Shown here piece after piece: positions 1 to 9,179 of a stretch of DNA of 35,299 bases (positions are counted from its first letter, which is position 1; each line of letters begins with the position of its first letter). The notes beneath the pieces were generated by a model. That model ran no database searches. It was not told the origin of the DNA and worked only from the letters and a program-made list of their open reading frames with translations. The position numbers were made by a program, and so were the translations under genes. This DNA is from JBOFHT01 sp051649785 (GTDB taxonomy: Archaea; Methanobacteriota; Methanobacteria; Methanobacteriales; Methanobacteriaceae). The DNA is taken from assembly GCA_051649785.1 (NCBI GenBank), contig JBOFHT010000060.1:1-35299 (forward strand), in the 5' to 3' direction.

Positions 1-2291
1 ATCGTAATGGTAATTTTAAAGGTGGAGCTATAACAAATACTGGTAATCTCACCATAATAAATTGTAATTTTACCAATAACAAAGCTAATTATGGAGGAGC
101 AATCTACAATAATTATGCTAACCTAACAATTAACAACACCAATTTTAACAACAACACCGCAACAATTGGAGGAGCAATCTACAACATTAATTATGGTAAC
201 ATAACCATTAACAATACAAACTTTAACAACAACACAGCAACTAGTTATGGGGGAGCAATCCACAATGATAATGGTAACCTAACAGTTAACAACACCAGTT
301 TTAACAACAACTCTGCAAACTATGAGGGAGGAGCAATCTTCAACTATTATTATGCTAACCTAGCAATTAGTAACATCAGTTTTAACAACAACTCTGCAAA
401 CTACGGTGGAGCAATCTACAATTATGATTTTAGTAATATAAATATTAGTAATTCTAAGTTCAACAATAACACCGCAAATAATGGAGGAGCAATCTACAAC
501 AATGCTAACATAACCATTAACAACACAAACTTCAACAACAACACAGCAAAAAATAACGGAGGAGCAATCTACAACAACAATAATGCCAACCTAACCATTA
601 ACAATAACACCTTCAACAACAACACAGCAACAACCAATGGTGGAGCAATCTACAATAATTATGCTAACATAACCATTAACAACATAAACTTCAACAACAA
701 CACCGCAACCTATCATGGAGGAGCAATCTACAATAATTATGCTAACATAACCATTAACAACACAAACTTTAACAACAACACAGCAACTAGTTATGGGGGA
801 GCAATCTACAATAATTATGCTAACATAACCATTAACAATACAAACTTTAACAACAACACAGCAACTAGTTATGGGGGAGCAATCTACAACTATAATGGTA
901 ACCTAACAGTTAGCAACACAAATTTGAACAACAACACCGCAAATAATGGAGGAGCAATCTACAACTATAATGGTAACCTAACAGTTAGCAACACAAACTT
1001 TAACAACAACACAGCAACTAGTTATGGGGGAGCAATCTACAACCATTATGCTAACCTAACAGTTAACAACACTGCATTCAACAACAACAATGCAACACAA
1101 GGAGGAGCAATCTACAACACTAATTATGTTAACATAGCAGTTAGCAACACAAACTTTACTAAAAACACTGCAACTAGTTATGGGGGAGCAATCCTCAACA
1201 TTTATGCTAATATAATAGTTAGCAACGCAAACTTTACTAACAACACCGCACAATATGGAGGAGCAATCCACAGCATTTATACTAATATAACAGTTAATAG
1301 TTCTAGTTTTATTAACAATAATGCTTCTATCGGTGGTGCTATTTACAATAATGTAAACGCAAATATATTGTTGATTTCCAATTTTATGAGCGGTAATAAT
1401 GCTACATTAGGTTGTGAAATATACAATTTAGGTAATATTAATACTACTTACTTAAGTTATTTAGGTAATAGTACAATTTTAGCTAATAATAACTCTTATG
1501 TTGTTTTGTTTGCTATTTTAACAGATGATAATGGTAATCTTATTACTGGTCAAAACATATCATTTTATGTAAATGGTGAATTTGTAGTGAATGTAAGTTC
1601 TATTGAAGGATACGCAAATATTAGCTACTATATAAATGGTTCCACTGGCGATATAATTCATTTTACAGGTTCATACCCAGGATCCAACAATTTAATTGTT
1701 AATAATGGCGAATTATCAATTTTCACCAACACTACACTAAATAGTAATATTAAACTAGATAATACCAATGATATTAATAATACAATTAAAGGCAATATTA
1801 CAATTGTAAACACTGGAAATAACACCGCATTAAATGTTACTGTTAATGTGACGTACCCTAGTAATTTTGTCCTTAATTCAACCAATATTACTGTTTCACA
1901 TGGATACTACGACCCAACCAACCAAAACTGGTACATCGGCAACTTAACTAGTGGTGAAGAAGCAACAATGACATTCACAGGTAAATTCACAAAAACTGGT
2001 ACATACACACACACCATTACAATTAGCGGAAACAACTTCAACAACAACACAAACACAACAAACACAACTATTACAAACAAAACAAAAACAGAAACAGAAC
2101 AAAATTCAACACAAAAACCCAATCCTAACCCTAACCCTAAACCAATACAAGAACCCAATCCAACACCAAACCCCGAACCTAAAAAACCAAATAACAATAA
2201 TATCAACATGAAAACAACAGGCATACCCATATTTGTATTATTAATAGCCCTAATATTAGCAATTATACCTACCAAAAGACGTGAAAACTAA
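1..2291 (+). CDS. adhesin-like surface protein, 5' end outside the window
   Basis: The frame is open from base 3 to the TAA at 2289-2291 (about 762 residues), so the gene begins before the window. Up to about base 1400 it encodes some 18 copies of a 22-27 residue repeat with core GGAIYN, then N-[LI]-T-[VI]-N-N-T-x-F-x-N-N-T-A. This is the polymorphic-outer-membrane-protein style repeat, expected to form a parallel beta-helix, known from the large adhesin-like families of Methanobrevibacter. Next come an Ig-like segment (ILTDDNGNLITGQNISFYVN), a DUF11/CARDB-like segment (about 1750-2040), a Pro/Asn-rich wall-spanning linker (2110-2200), and a C-terminal membrane helix followed by KRREN. The architecture indicates a protein anchored in the membrane and displayed outside the cell. 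NxT/S sequons are very dense. The ligand cannot be inferred. Family call is firm. Confidence 0.9.
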   Translation, partial: RNGNFKGGAITNTGNLTIINCNFTNNKANYGGAIYNNYANLTINNTNFNNNTATIGGAIYNINYGNITINNTNFNNNTATSYGGAIHNDNGNLTVNNTSFNNNSANYEGGAIFNYYYANLAISNISFNNNSANYGGAIYNYDFSNINISNSKFNNNTANNGGAIYNNANITINNTNFNNNTAKNNGGAIYNNNNANLTINNNTFNNNTATTNGGAIYNNYANITINNINFNNNTATYHGGAIYNNYANITINNTNFNNNTATSYGGAIYNNYANITINNTNFNNNTATSYGGAIYNYNGNLTVSNTNLNNNTANNGGAIYNYNGNLTVSNTNFNNNTATSYGGAIYNHYANLTVNNTAFNNNNATQGGAIYNTNYVNIAVSNTNFTKNTATSYGGAILNIYANIIVSNANFTNNTAQYGGAIHSIYTNITVNSSSFINNNASIGGAIYNNVNANILLISNFMSGNNATLGCEIYNLGNINTTYLSYLGNSTILANNNSYVVLFAILTDDNGNLITGQNISFYVNGEFVVNVSSIEGYANISYYINGSTGDIIHFTGSYPGSNNLIVNNGELSIFTNTTLNSNIKLDNTNDINNTIKGNITIVNTGNNTALNVTVNVTYPSNFVLNSTNITVSHGYYDPTNQNWYIGNLTSGEEATMTFTGKFTKTGTYTHTITISGNNFNNNTNTTNTTITNKTKTETEQNSTQKPNPNPNPKPIQEPNPTPNPEPKKPNNNNINMKTTGIPIFVLLIALILAIIPTKRREN
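60..1330 (+). repeat. intragenic tandem repeats encoding GGAI units
   Basis: Units of roughly 66-81 bp repeat in phase with the reading frame. Neighbouring units around 719-870 are almost identical at the DNA level, sharing GGAGGAGCAATCTACAATAA and AACTTTAACAACAACACAGC blocks, so recent slippage or gene conversion is likely. These units prefer AAC, ACA and GCA codons, while the following segment (about 1300-1850) prefers AAT and ATT. Confidence 0.85.
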
Positions 2292-2424
2292 AATAAATAA
2301 AAAACTAAAATTTAAAAAATTAAAAAAAAAGTAGCTTAATAAAATAATAATGCTAATAATAGAGATATAAAAATATAAAAATATTATTATTAATAATTAA
2401 TAATTATTTTATAAATTAAATTAC

Positions 2425-2449
2425 TACTTTTTTTACTTTCTTTTTTTCT
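2425..2449 (+). terminator. T-rich run after the adhesin gene
   Basis: The plus strand has two T-rich blocks separated by AC, about 135 bp after the stop. Archaeal termination commonly occurs at such U-rich tracts. The call rests on composition alone. Confidence 0.35.
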
Positions 2450-2529
2450 GGTCTGTAGAAGCTCTATATTTTTGTACTGATTTATATCAAAATCTCCTAC
2501 TTCAAAAATTAAAACAATTTAATTCTGAG

Positions 2530-2583
2530 CAATTTTTTGAATTTTTATAAAAATTTATTTTAAAAAAATCCTTTAATTGACAG
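2530..2583. repeat. right half of a TGTCAA-type MITE-like element
   Basis: This 54 bp segment closely matches the right halves of the elements at 4024-4143 and 10618-10736. Shared features are ATTTTTTGAATTTTTATAAA, then a T-rich/A-rich stretch, then a terminal TTGACAG. A matching left end (CTGTCAA) was not found at the expected distance, so this copy is truncated or diverged. Confidence 0.6.
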
Positions 2584-3029
2584 AATTGGAAATCAATCGA
2601 AAACATTATATATGAGATAAGACTTATAGTAGTATATCTTAGTATAATATTATATTTAAAAACATTTAAATAATTAATTTTTCAACTTTATTTGCTTTTT
2701 AATAATTGCTTAATATTATTCACGGCTATTTTTGCCTAATATTTGTTTTAAATTGTTTATATTGTAATATCCTTTTTAAGCTTTAATTATAATTAATTAA
2801 TTTTCTTTCTAGCATTATTACAAACTAACAACAATTTAAATTTATATATAAATTCTTAGTTTATTAGATTAAAAATAATAACAATTTAGTAAATTTATCA
2901 AGCTATTAAACTATTAACAATGCTAAAATATTAAGAATATAAAAACATTAACAATCACGTATTATTGCCATGATATTAATTTATCAAAATATTAATTATC
3001 AAATTATTAAACTTATTGAGGTGCTATCT

Positions 3030-3656
3030 GTGGATTCTATTCATAAAAAAACATTAGAAGGGACTACAACTGTTGGTATTACTTGTAAAGATGGTGTTGT
3101 TTTTGCAAGTGAAAGAAGAGCTAGTATGGGTAATTTAGTAGCTCATAAAGTAGCTGAAAAAATATTTAAAATTGATGATCATATTGCAGCTACTATTGCA
3201 GGGTCTGTGTCTGATGCACAGAGTTTAATGAAAATTATTAGTGCTGAGGTTTCACTTTATAGATTAAGAAATGGTGAATCTATTAGCATTGAATCTGCTT
3301 CTGCATTAGCTGCTAATATACTTCATTCTTCTCCGTTATATGTTCAAACATTATTAGGTGGTGTCGATGAAGATGGAGCTAAAATTTACTCTCTTGATCC
3401 TGCTGGAGGTATGATTGAAGATAAATTTATATCTACTGGATCAGGTTCTCCATTTTCCTATGGTGTATTGGAAGACCGTGTTAATGAAGATATAACTGTT
3501 GATGAAGCTATTGATGTGGCTATAAGAGCAATCAAAGCAGCTATGGAAAGAGATACTTTCTCTGGAAATGGTTTATTAGTTGCTACTGTTACTGAAGCTG
3601 AAGGATTTAAGATGATTGATAAAGAGGAAGTAGCTAAAAGATTAAATGCAATTTAA
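3030..3656 (+). CDS. psmB: proteasome beta subunit
   Basis: Encodes the catalytic beta subunit of the archaeal 20S proteasome, an N-terminal threonine hydrolase that degrades unfolded proteins in the cytoplasm with the alpha ring and PAN-type ATPases. Starting at GTG 3030, the propeptide is 11 residues ending LEG, followed by the mature start TTTVG. In mature numbering the catalytic set is Thr1, Glu17 and Lys33, all in place, and GSGSPFSYGVLE is the usual later motif. The frame extends 20 codons upstream to 2970, but GAGGTG at 3018-3023 lies 6 nt before the GTG and fixes the start. Length (208 residues) is normal. It stands alone here; the alpha subunit is not in the window. Confidence 0.95.
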   Translation: MDSIHKKTLEGTTTVGITCKDGVVFASERRASMGNLVAHKVAEKIFKIDDHIAATIAGSVSDAQSLMKIISAEVSLYRLRNGESISIESASALAANILHSSPLYVQTLLGGVDEDGAKIYSLDPAGGMIEDKFISTGSGSPFSYGVLEDRVNEDITVDEAIDVAIRAIKAAMERDTFSGNGLLVATVTEAEGFKMIDKEEVAKRLNAI

Positions 3657-4263
3657 TTAATCGCTGCTTTATTTATTTTTATTTAATTTTCCCATAGCTA
3701 GTATTTTTAGTAGAACAATATCATTATTAATATTAACATTAATATATTGCAATATTATAATTAATATTACTAATACTACATCTATTATTATTATTATTAT
3801 TATTATCTAATTTAATGTTATTAGTAGGATTATTGCTGTGATTCCTGCTATTATCTTTATTATTAATAAAATTGTTTAGATTATTTACTTTATTCTTAAT
3901 ATTTCAATTAGTAGTGTTTTTAAACTAATTATTATTTTTATTAGAAATTATAAAATCATTAATATTAACAATTAAATTAATATATTAAAGTAATTAATTA
4001 ACTTTTATTAAAACTTAACAGCTTTGTCAACTTAAGAAATTAAATATTAAATCTTAACTAAATTTAATAATTTACTTATAAAGATTAGGAATATTTTTTG
4101 AATTTTTATAAAAATTTACTTTAAAAAATCCTTAAATTGACATAAATGAAAACTTAAACTTATTAGAATTATTAACTTAAACTTGTTAAATTCAACTTGT
4201 TAAATTTAAAATTATTAAACTTATTATTAAACTCATTATTCATACTATTTTTAAAGTGATTAG
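3657..4263. other. 607 bp AT-rich intergenic region
   Basis: Contains no supportable gene. It holds an ATT microsatellite (about 3783-3807), a complete MITE-like element (4024-4143), and short direct repeats of the type AACTTATTAAA just before fttA. Confidence 0.6.
4024..4143. repeat. MITE-like element, full-length copy
   Basis: A 120 bp element bounded by TTGTCAACTTAAG (left) and CTTAAATTGACAT (right). The ends are near-perfect inverted repeats of each other. It aligns along its whole length with 10618-10736. No coding capacity. No convincing target duplication is visible. Confidence 0.7.
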
Positions 4264-6171
4264 ATGACTTCAGATATTTTAGATGAAATTAAAAAAACAA
4301 TAGTTAAAAAACTTCCAGACGACATAAAGTTGGCTAATGTGGAGTTTGAAGGCCCTGAAATTGTTATTTATACAAAAGACCCTGAAATTGTAACTGATAA
4401 CGGTGCACTTATAAGAGGTTTAGCTAAAGACATACGTAAGCGAATTATTATTCGTTCAGACCGTTCTGTACTTATGGATCCTGAAAAAACTATTGCACAA
4501 ATCCATAAAATTGTTCCAGAGGATGCTAAAATAACTAATATCAATTTTGATGATGTTACATGTGAGGTAGTTATTGAAGCTAAAAAACCAGGACTTGTTA
4601 TTGGAAAATTTGGTGTAACTTCAAGAGAAATTGTCAGAACAACTGGTTGGGCACCTAAAATTCTTAGAACTGCTCCTATCTCCTCCGAAATTATAGAAAA
4701 AGTTAGATCTACCTTAAAAAATAATAGTAAGGAACGTAAACAAATTTTACAAAATCTTGGAGCTAAAATCCACCAAGAACCTAAATATGAAAATGATTGG
4801 GCTCGTTTAACTTCTATGGGAGGATTTAGGGAAGTGGGACGTTCTTGTATGTTACTTCAAACACCTAATAGTCGTGTTCTTTTAGACTGTGGTGTTAATG
4901 TTGCAGGTGACAACCCTAAAGATGCTTATCCTTTTTTAAATGTTCCAGAATTTTCAATAGCTGATTTGGATGCAGTTATTGTTTCTCATGCTCACTTGGA
5001 CCACTGTGGATTTTTACCATACCTTTACCATTATGGATATGATGGTCCTATTTATTGTACTGCTCCAACAAGCGATCTTACAACACTTTTACAACTTGAT
5101 CATATTGATATAGCTCATAGGGAAGATAAACCACTTCCTTTTAATCTTAAACATATTCATAAAAGTGTTAAACACACCATAACATTAGATTATGGTGAAG
5201 TAACGGATATAGCTCCGGATATTCGATTGACCCTTCATAATGCAGGTCATATATTAGGTTCTGCTATGGCACATTTACATATTGGGGATGGTCAACATAA
5301 TATGGTTTATACTGGAGACTTCAAATATGAGAGAAGTAGGTTACTTGAGCCAGCTACTGTTAAATTTCCAAGAATTGAGACTTTAGTTATGGAAAGTACT
5401 TATGGTGGAAAAGACGATGTTCAACCTTCACGTAACGCTGCTGAGAAAGCTATGATGAAAACTATATACAAAACTCTTAAACGTGGGGGAAAAGTTCTCA
5501 TTCCTGTTTTTGCAGTAGGAAGGGCTCAAGAGCTTATGATTGTATTGGAAGAATATATGCGTCATGGTATTATTGATGAAGTTCCTGTTCACATTGATGG
5601 TATGATTTGGGAAGCTACGGCTATTCATACAGCACGTCCTGAGTATCTTAGTAAAGACTTAAGAGACCAAATATTCCATAGAGGACGTAATCCATTTATG
5701 AGTGATGTTTTTAATAAAGTTAATAATATTAATGAGCGTAAAGACATTGTTGAAGGTGAACCTTCTGTTATTCTTTCAACTTCTGGAATGTTAACTGGAG
5801 GTAACTCTGTTGAGTACTTTAAATGGCTTAGTGGAGATGAAAAGAGTACCCTTATCTTTGTAGGTTATCAATCTGAAGGTTCTCTTGGTAGGAGAATACA
5901 AAAAGGTTGGAAAGAGATTCCATTAAAAGAAGACGGTAAAACGAAGGTTTATCCTGTTGAAATGGAAATAAAAACAATTTCTGGATTTAGTGGTCATTCT
6001 AATAGACGTCAATTAATGGAATATGTAAAGAGATTAAGCCCAAAACCAGAAAAAATTATTATGTGCCATGGAGACCCTTATAAAACTGCTGATTTGGCGT
6101 CAAGTGTTCACAGAAGCTATAAAATTGAAACTAAAAATCCTTTTAATTTAGAGGCTACAAGAATTCAATAA
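4264..6171 (+). CDS. fttA: aCPSF1/FttA transcription termination ribonuclease
   Basis: Archaeal CPSF73-like beta-CASP ribonuclease, known in methanogens as the general transcription termination factor that cuts nascent RNA at U-rich sites. The order is an archaeal KH-like N-terminus (about 1-70), a KH domain with GKFG (114-117), a metallo-beta-lactamase core, the beta-CASP insert, and the lactamase C-terminus. Metal-binding signatures are HAHLDH (242-247), GHILGS (328-333), YTGDFKYE (349-356), ESTYGG (377-382), SGHSN (576-580) and CHGDP (601-605). At 635 residues it is the expected length. The two KH domains separate it from aCPSF2. The ATG at 4264 follows AAGTGAT, a usable ribosome binding site. 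All catalytic motifs are present. Confidence 0.95.
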   Translation: MTSDILDEIKKTIVKKLPDDIKLANVEFEGPEIVIYTKDPEIVTDNGALIRGLAKDIRKRIIIRSDRSVLMDPEKTIAQIHKIVPEDAKITNINFDDVTCEVVIEAKKPGLVIGKFGVTSREIVRTTGWAPKILRTAPISSEIIEKVRSTLKNNSKERKQILQNLGAKIHQEPKYENDWARLTSMGGFREVGRSCMLLQTPNSRVLLDCGVNVAGDNPKDAYPFLNVPEFSIADLDAVIVSHAHLDHCGFLPYLYHYGYDGPIYCTAPTSDLTTLLQLDHIDIAHREDKPLPFNLKHIHKSVKHTITLDYGEVTDIAPDIRLTLHNAGHILGSAMAHLHIGDGQHNMVYTGDFKYERSRLLEPATVKFPRIETLVMESTYGGKDDVQPSRNAAEKAMMKTIYKTLKRGGKVLIPVFAVGRAQELMIVLEEYMRHGIIDEVPVHIDGMIWEATAIHTARPEYLSKDLRDQIFHRGRNPFMSDVFNKVNNINERKDIVEGEPSVILSTSGMLTGGNSVEYFKWLSGDEKSTLIFVGYQSEGSLGRRIQKGWKEIPLKEDGKTKVYPVEMEIKTISGFSGHSNRRQLMEYVKRLSPKPEKIIMCHGDPYKTADLASSVHRSYKIETKNPFNLEATRIQ

Positions 6172-6360
6172 GGGATTATTCTAAGTATTATTTATATAAA
6201 CAATTTACTTATAACTAAATTTTTTACAAATAATTTTATTATAGTTACTTTTGTTGTGGATAGTTTTAGAGGGGATAATTTTATTAGAAATAATATTATT
6301 AGGAATAATTTTGATAATAAATATAATTTTATTAATTAAATGCTTAAAAATGGTGTAAAA

Positions 6361-7386
6361 ATGGTTACTTATTCAGATTCTGGAGTAGATATTGACTTAG
6401 AAGAAGTTACAGTTGCTAAAATTGCTGCAAAACTAAAACCAACATTGGCTATCCGTGATATTATTACTGATAGTGGGCACTTCGCAGCTTTAGTTAAATT
6501 AGGAAATAAAGCTATAGCTATGAGTACTGATGGTGTTGGCAGTAAGATTATGGTAGCTAAAATGATGGGAAAATATGATACTGTTGGAATAGACTGTATA
6601 GCTATGGTTGTTAATGATATTCTTTGTGTAGGTGCTGAACCAATAGCACTTGTAGATTATTTAGCAGTCGAAGAGCCAAATCCTGAAGTAGCTTCTGAAA
6701 TAGCTGAAGGATTGGCTAAAGGTGCAGAACTTTCTAAAATAGCTATTATTGGTGGAGAAACTGCTTCACTTCCAGAAATTGTAAAAGATTTTGACTTAGC
6801 TGGAACTGGTATTGGATTTGTGGATATTGATAAAATTGTTACGGGTAAGGACATTAAAGAGGGGGATATTTTAATTGGTCTTGAAAGTAATGGTATTCAT
6901 AGTAATGGTCTTAGTTTAGCTAGAAAAGCTTTATTTAAAGATGCAGAACTTGCTATAAACGATGTTCTTCCAACGGATTCTAGTTTAAAAGTAGGTGAAG
7001 AGCTTTTACGTCCAACTGAGATTTATGTAAATGGAATTGTTGAGCTTTTAAACTCGGATATTAAAATCAATGGTCTTGCCCATATTACGGGTGGGGGTTT
7101 TAATAATCTCAAACGCCTTAAAAAAGATGTTGGATTTGATATAACTGGCCTTCCTAAAATTAAACCAATATTTGAAGCTATTTATCAACAAAATGTTCCT
7201 TTAGAAGAAATGTATAAAGTTTTTAATATGGGGATTGGGTTTGTTGTTATTACAAACAGGGAAAATGTAGCTAAAACTATTGAAATTCTAGAAAAACATC
7301 ATAAAGTTCATGAAATTGGAAATGTAACTTCAAATAATGGTAAAGTTAAAATCAACACATTTAAAGGTGTTGAAATAGAATACTAA
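6361..7386 (+). CDS. purM: phosphoribosylformylglycinamidine cyclo-ligase (AIR synthetase)
   Basis: Catalyses ATP-dependent ring closure of formylglycinamidine ribonucleotide to aminoimidazole ribonucleotide in purine synthesis, in the cytoplasm. Family signatures are TDGVGSK near residue 55, GIDCIAMVVNDILCVGAEP with the following LVDYLAVE, IGGETASLPE, GIHSNGLSLAR, and GLAHITGGGF. The frame opens at ATG 6340, but GGTG at 6352-6355 lies 5 nt before ATG 6361, giving the usual N-terminus MVTYSDSGVDID and 341 residues. It is a single-gene unit; other pur genes are not nearby. Confidence 0.95.
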   Translation: MVTYSDSGVDIDLEEVTVAKIAAKLKPTLAIRDIITDSGHFAALVKLGNKAIAMSTDGVGSKIMVAKMMGKYDTVGIDCIAMVVNDILCVGAEPIALVDYLAVEEPNPEVASEIAEGLAKGAELSKIAIIGGETASLPEIVKDFDLAGTGIGFVDIDKIVTGKDIKEGDILIGLESNGIHSNGLSLARKALFKDAELAINDVLPTDSSLKVGEELLRPTEIYVNGIVELLNSDIKINGLAHITGGGFNNLKRLKKDVGFDITGLPKIKPIFEAIYQQNVPLEEMYKVFNMGIGFVVITNRENVAKTIEILEKHHKVHEIGNVTSNNGKVKINTFKGVEIEY

Positions 7387-7435
7387 TTATAATTTTAATT
7401 ACAATTCTAATTACAATTCTAATTATAATTCTAAA
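7387..7435. repeat. short AATTACAATTCT-type direct repeats
   Basis: Just after purM, a 12 bp unit (AATTACAATTCT and close variants) recurs three to four times in tandem. Probably slippage in AT-rich DNA; no function is evident. Confidence 0.5.
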
Positions 7436-7541
7436 ATAATATGTCATAGGATAATATGGGATAAAAAAATATATTCTAAAATATAATAACTCAAAATAGT
7501 ATAATTTAAAACTTTATTAAAACTTTATTAAAGGTGTTGTA

Positions 7542-8567
7542 ATGAAAATAACTGCAAAAAATGAAAAATCACTTGTTAAAGCAATGCTAAAAAAAATGGG
7601 TGTCATTGAAGAAAATGCTGAGATTGTAGCTGAAGCTACTTTAGATGCTGACTTAAAAGGATTTACCTCTCATGGTATTGGTAGATTTCACCAATATATT
7701 CATGGTATTGAGCAAGGTGTAATTAAAAAGGACTGTAAAATTAATATTGATAAAGAAACTCCTGCTATGGCTTTAATTAATGGTAATAGTTTATTTGGCC
7801 AAGTTGTTGCTTATAAAGCTATGATGATAGCAATTGAAAAAGCTAAAAAAGTTGGTATTGCTGCTGTTGGTACTTATAATGCAAATCATTTTGGAGTTAC
7901 AGGTTTCTACTCTGACTTAGCTATTAGAAATGACCTTATTGGGATTGTAATAGCTAATACTGAACCTGCTATTGCTCCTTTAGGCGGTAAAAAGCCTATT
8001 CTTGGGACAAATCCTATAGCTATTAGTATTCCTGGTGAAGAAACTTATATTGCTGTGGATATGGCAACTTCTGCTTCTGCACGAGGTAAACTCCTTGAAG
8101 CTAGGAGAAAAGGTGAAAAATTACCTGATGGAGTAGCTCTTGATAAAGATGGAAACCCTACAAATGACCCTGAAACAGCATTAAATGGCTCTATTTTACC
8201 ATTTGGGGCACATAAGGGTTATGCTCTTGCGTTTATGATAGAACTTTTAACTGGTCCTTTGGTAAATGCAGGATGTGGTACTGGAGTTAATGGAACTACT
8301 AATCATTCTGTTAATTGTACAAAAGGAGACTTATTTATAGCTATTGACCCTAATTTATTTGTAGGCATTGATAAATTCAAAAAAGAAACTGAAGAATTTG
8401 TTGATGAAATAAGAAATGAGGAAAATACATTTGTTCCTGGTGATTTAGAAGTAGCTAGGATAGCTAAGAATGAAGAAGAAGGAATGCCTATCGATCTTAA
8501 TTTATACAAACAATTAAAAGAAATTTGTGATGATTTGGGAATTAATATTGATGAATATATCAATTAA
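7542..8567 (+). CDS. comC: L-2-hydroxycarboxylate / (R)-sulfolactate dehydrogenase
   Basis: NAD(P)-dependent dehydrogenase of the malate/L-lactate dehydrogenase type 2 family. Visible signatures are SHGIGRF near residue 45, NANHFGVTGFYS, NPIAISIPG, VDMATSASARGK, and PFGAHKGYALAFMIELL. The next genes are comD and comE, so the likely reaction is oxidation of sulfolactate to sulfopyruvate in coenzyme M synthesis. Family members can also oxidise malate or other 2-hydroxyacids, so the assignment rests on context. GGTG precedes the ATG with 5 nt spacing. comD starts 45 nt after its stop. Length (341 residues) is typical. Confidence 0.85.
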   Translation: MKITAKNEKSLVKAMLKKMGVIEENAEIVAEATLDADLKGFTSHGIGRFHQYIHGIEQGVIKKDCKINIDKETPAMALINGNSLFGQVVAYKAMMIAIEKAKKVGIAAVGTYNANHFGVTGFYSDLAIRNDLIGIVIANTEPAIAPLGGKKPILGTNPIAISIPGEETYIAVDMATSASARGKLLEARRKGEKLPDGVALDKDGNPTNDPETALNGSILPFGAHKGYALAFMIELLTGPLVNAGCGTGVNGTTNHSVNCTKGDLFIAIDPNLFVGIDKFKKETEEFVDEIRNEENTFVPGDLEVARIAKNEEEGMPIDLNLYKQLKEICDDLGINIDEYIN

Positions 8568-8612
8568 TATAATATTAGCTATTTGATAGTTCATAGTTTA
8601 GGAGTTATTTTA

Positions 8613-9104
8613 GTGGATAGTAGTGAAGCAGTTTACAATGGTATTAAAAAAGCAGGAATTAACTTTATTGTTAGCGTACCTTGTGTTAACTTAAGTAAAG
8701 TTCTTGAACTGATTGATGAAGATTCTCAAATTACTCATATTCCTGTAACTCGTGAAGAAGAAGGAATTGGTGTATGTGCTGGTGCTTTTTTAGGTGGTAA
8801 AAAAGTAGCTATTTTAATGCAGAATTCTGGCTTAGGAAATTGTGTTAATGCTTTAGCTTCCCTTTATGAGCTTTATAAACTTCCATTACTTATGATTATG
8901 AGTCACAGGGGAACTGAAGGAGAACCTATAATTGGTCAAGTTCCAATGGGAAAATCAACTCCAAGTATTTTAGATGCAATGAATTTAAAATATTTCACTC
9001 CAAACTCTTGTGAAGACTGTATGGATACAATAGCTAATTCATGGGATTTATCAGTATCTGAGGGTAGCCCTGTAGCTATTCTTTTAGATATTAATTATTG
9101 GTAG
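8613..9104 (+). CDS. comD: sulfopyruvate decarboxylase, alpha subunit
   Basis: Forms with ComE the TPP-dependent enzyme that decarboxylates sulfopyruvate to sulfoacetaldehyde in coenzyme M synthesis. It corresponds to the N-terminal (Pyr) half of TPP decarboxylases. SVPCVNLSKVLELI and the conserved VTREEEGIGVCAGAFLGGKK carry the activating Glu, followed by LMQNSGLGNCVNAL. The frame begins at TTG 8583, but GGAG at 8601-8604 points to GTG 8613 with 8 nt spacing, and VDSSEAVYNGIKKAG is the expected N-terminus (163 residues). It is co-oriented with comC and comE, so one transcript is likely. Confidence 0.92.
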   Translation: MDSSEAVYNGIKKAGINFIVSVPCVNLSKVLELIDEDSQITHIPVTREEEGIGVCAGAFLGGKKVAILMQNSGLGNCVNALASLYELYKLPLLMIMSHRGTEGEPIIGQVPMGKSTPSILDAMNLKYFTPNSCEDCMDTIANSWDLSVSEGSPVAILLDINYW

Positions 9105-9179
9105 GTAATTTATAATTGTATTCACTGTACTGATTATTATGATGCTTATGCTATTTTAAGTTATTTTAGGGGTTTATTT

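Larger units (their letters stand above)
2292..3029. other. long AT-rich intergenic region
   Basis: This stretch between the adhesin gene and psmB holds no convincing coding frame. It contains a T-rich run (2425-2449) that may end the adhesin transcript, a partial TTGACA-ended repeat (2530-2583), and the psmB leader. The psmB promoter could not be assigned because TATA-like strings occur throughout. Confidence 0.5.

Noticed and set aside
1056..1271. 71-codon minus-strand frame inside the adhesin repeats
   Set aside because: It is a shadow of the repeat codons; composition (Cys/Val/Ser-rich) and lack of a binding site argue against a gene.
1..1400. CRISPR array
   Set aside because: The repeats are in-frame protein-coding units without unique spacers of constant length.
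1907..2275. 122-codon hydrophobic minus-strand frame
   Set aside because: Mirror of the Pro/Asn linker and membrane helix of the adhesin; no own promoter or family signature.
3783..3807. ATT microsatellite as a regulatory element
   Set aside because: Simple slippage repeat in AT-rich DNA, with no placement relative to a promoter that suggests a role.
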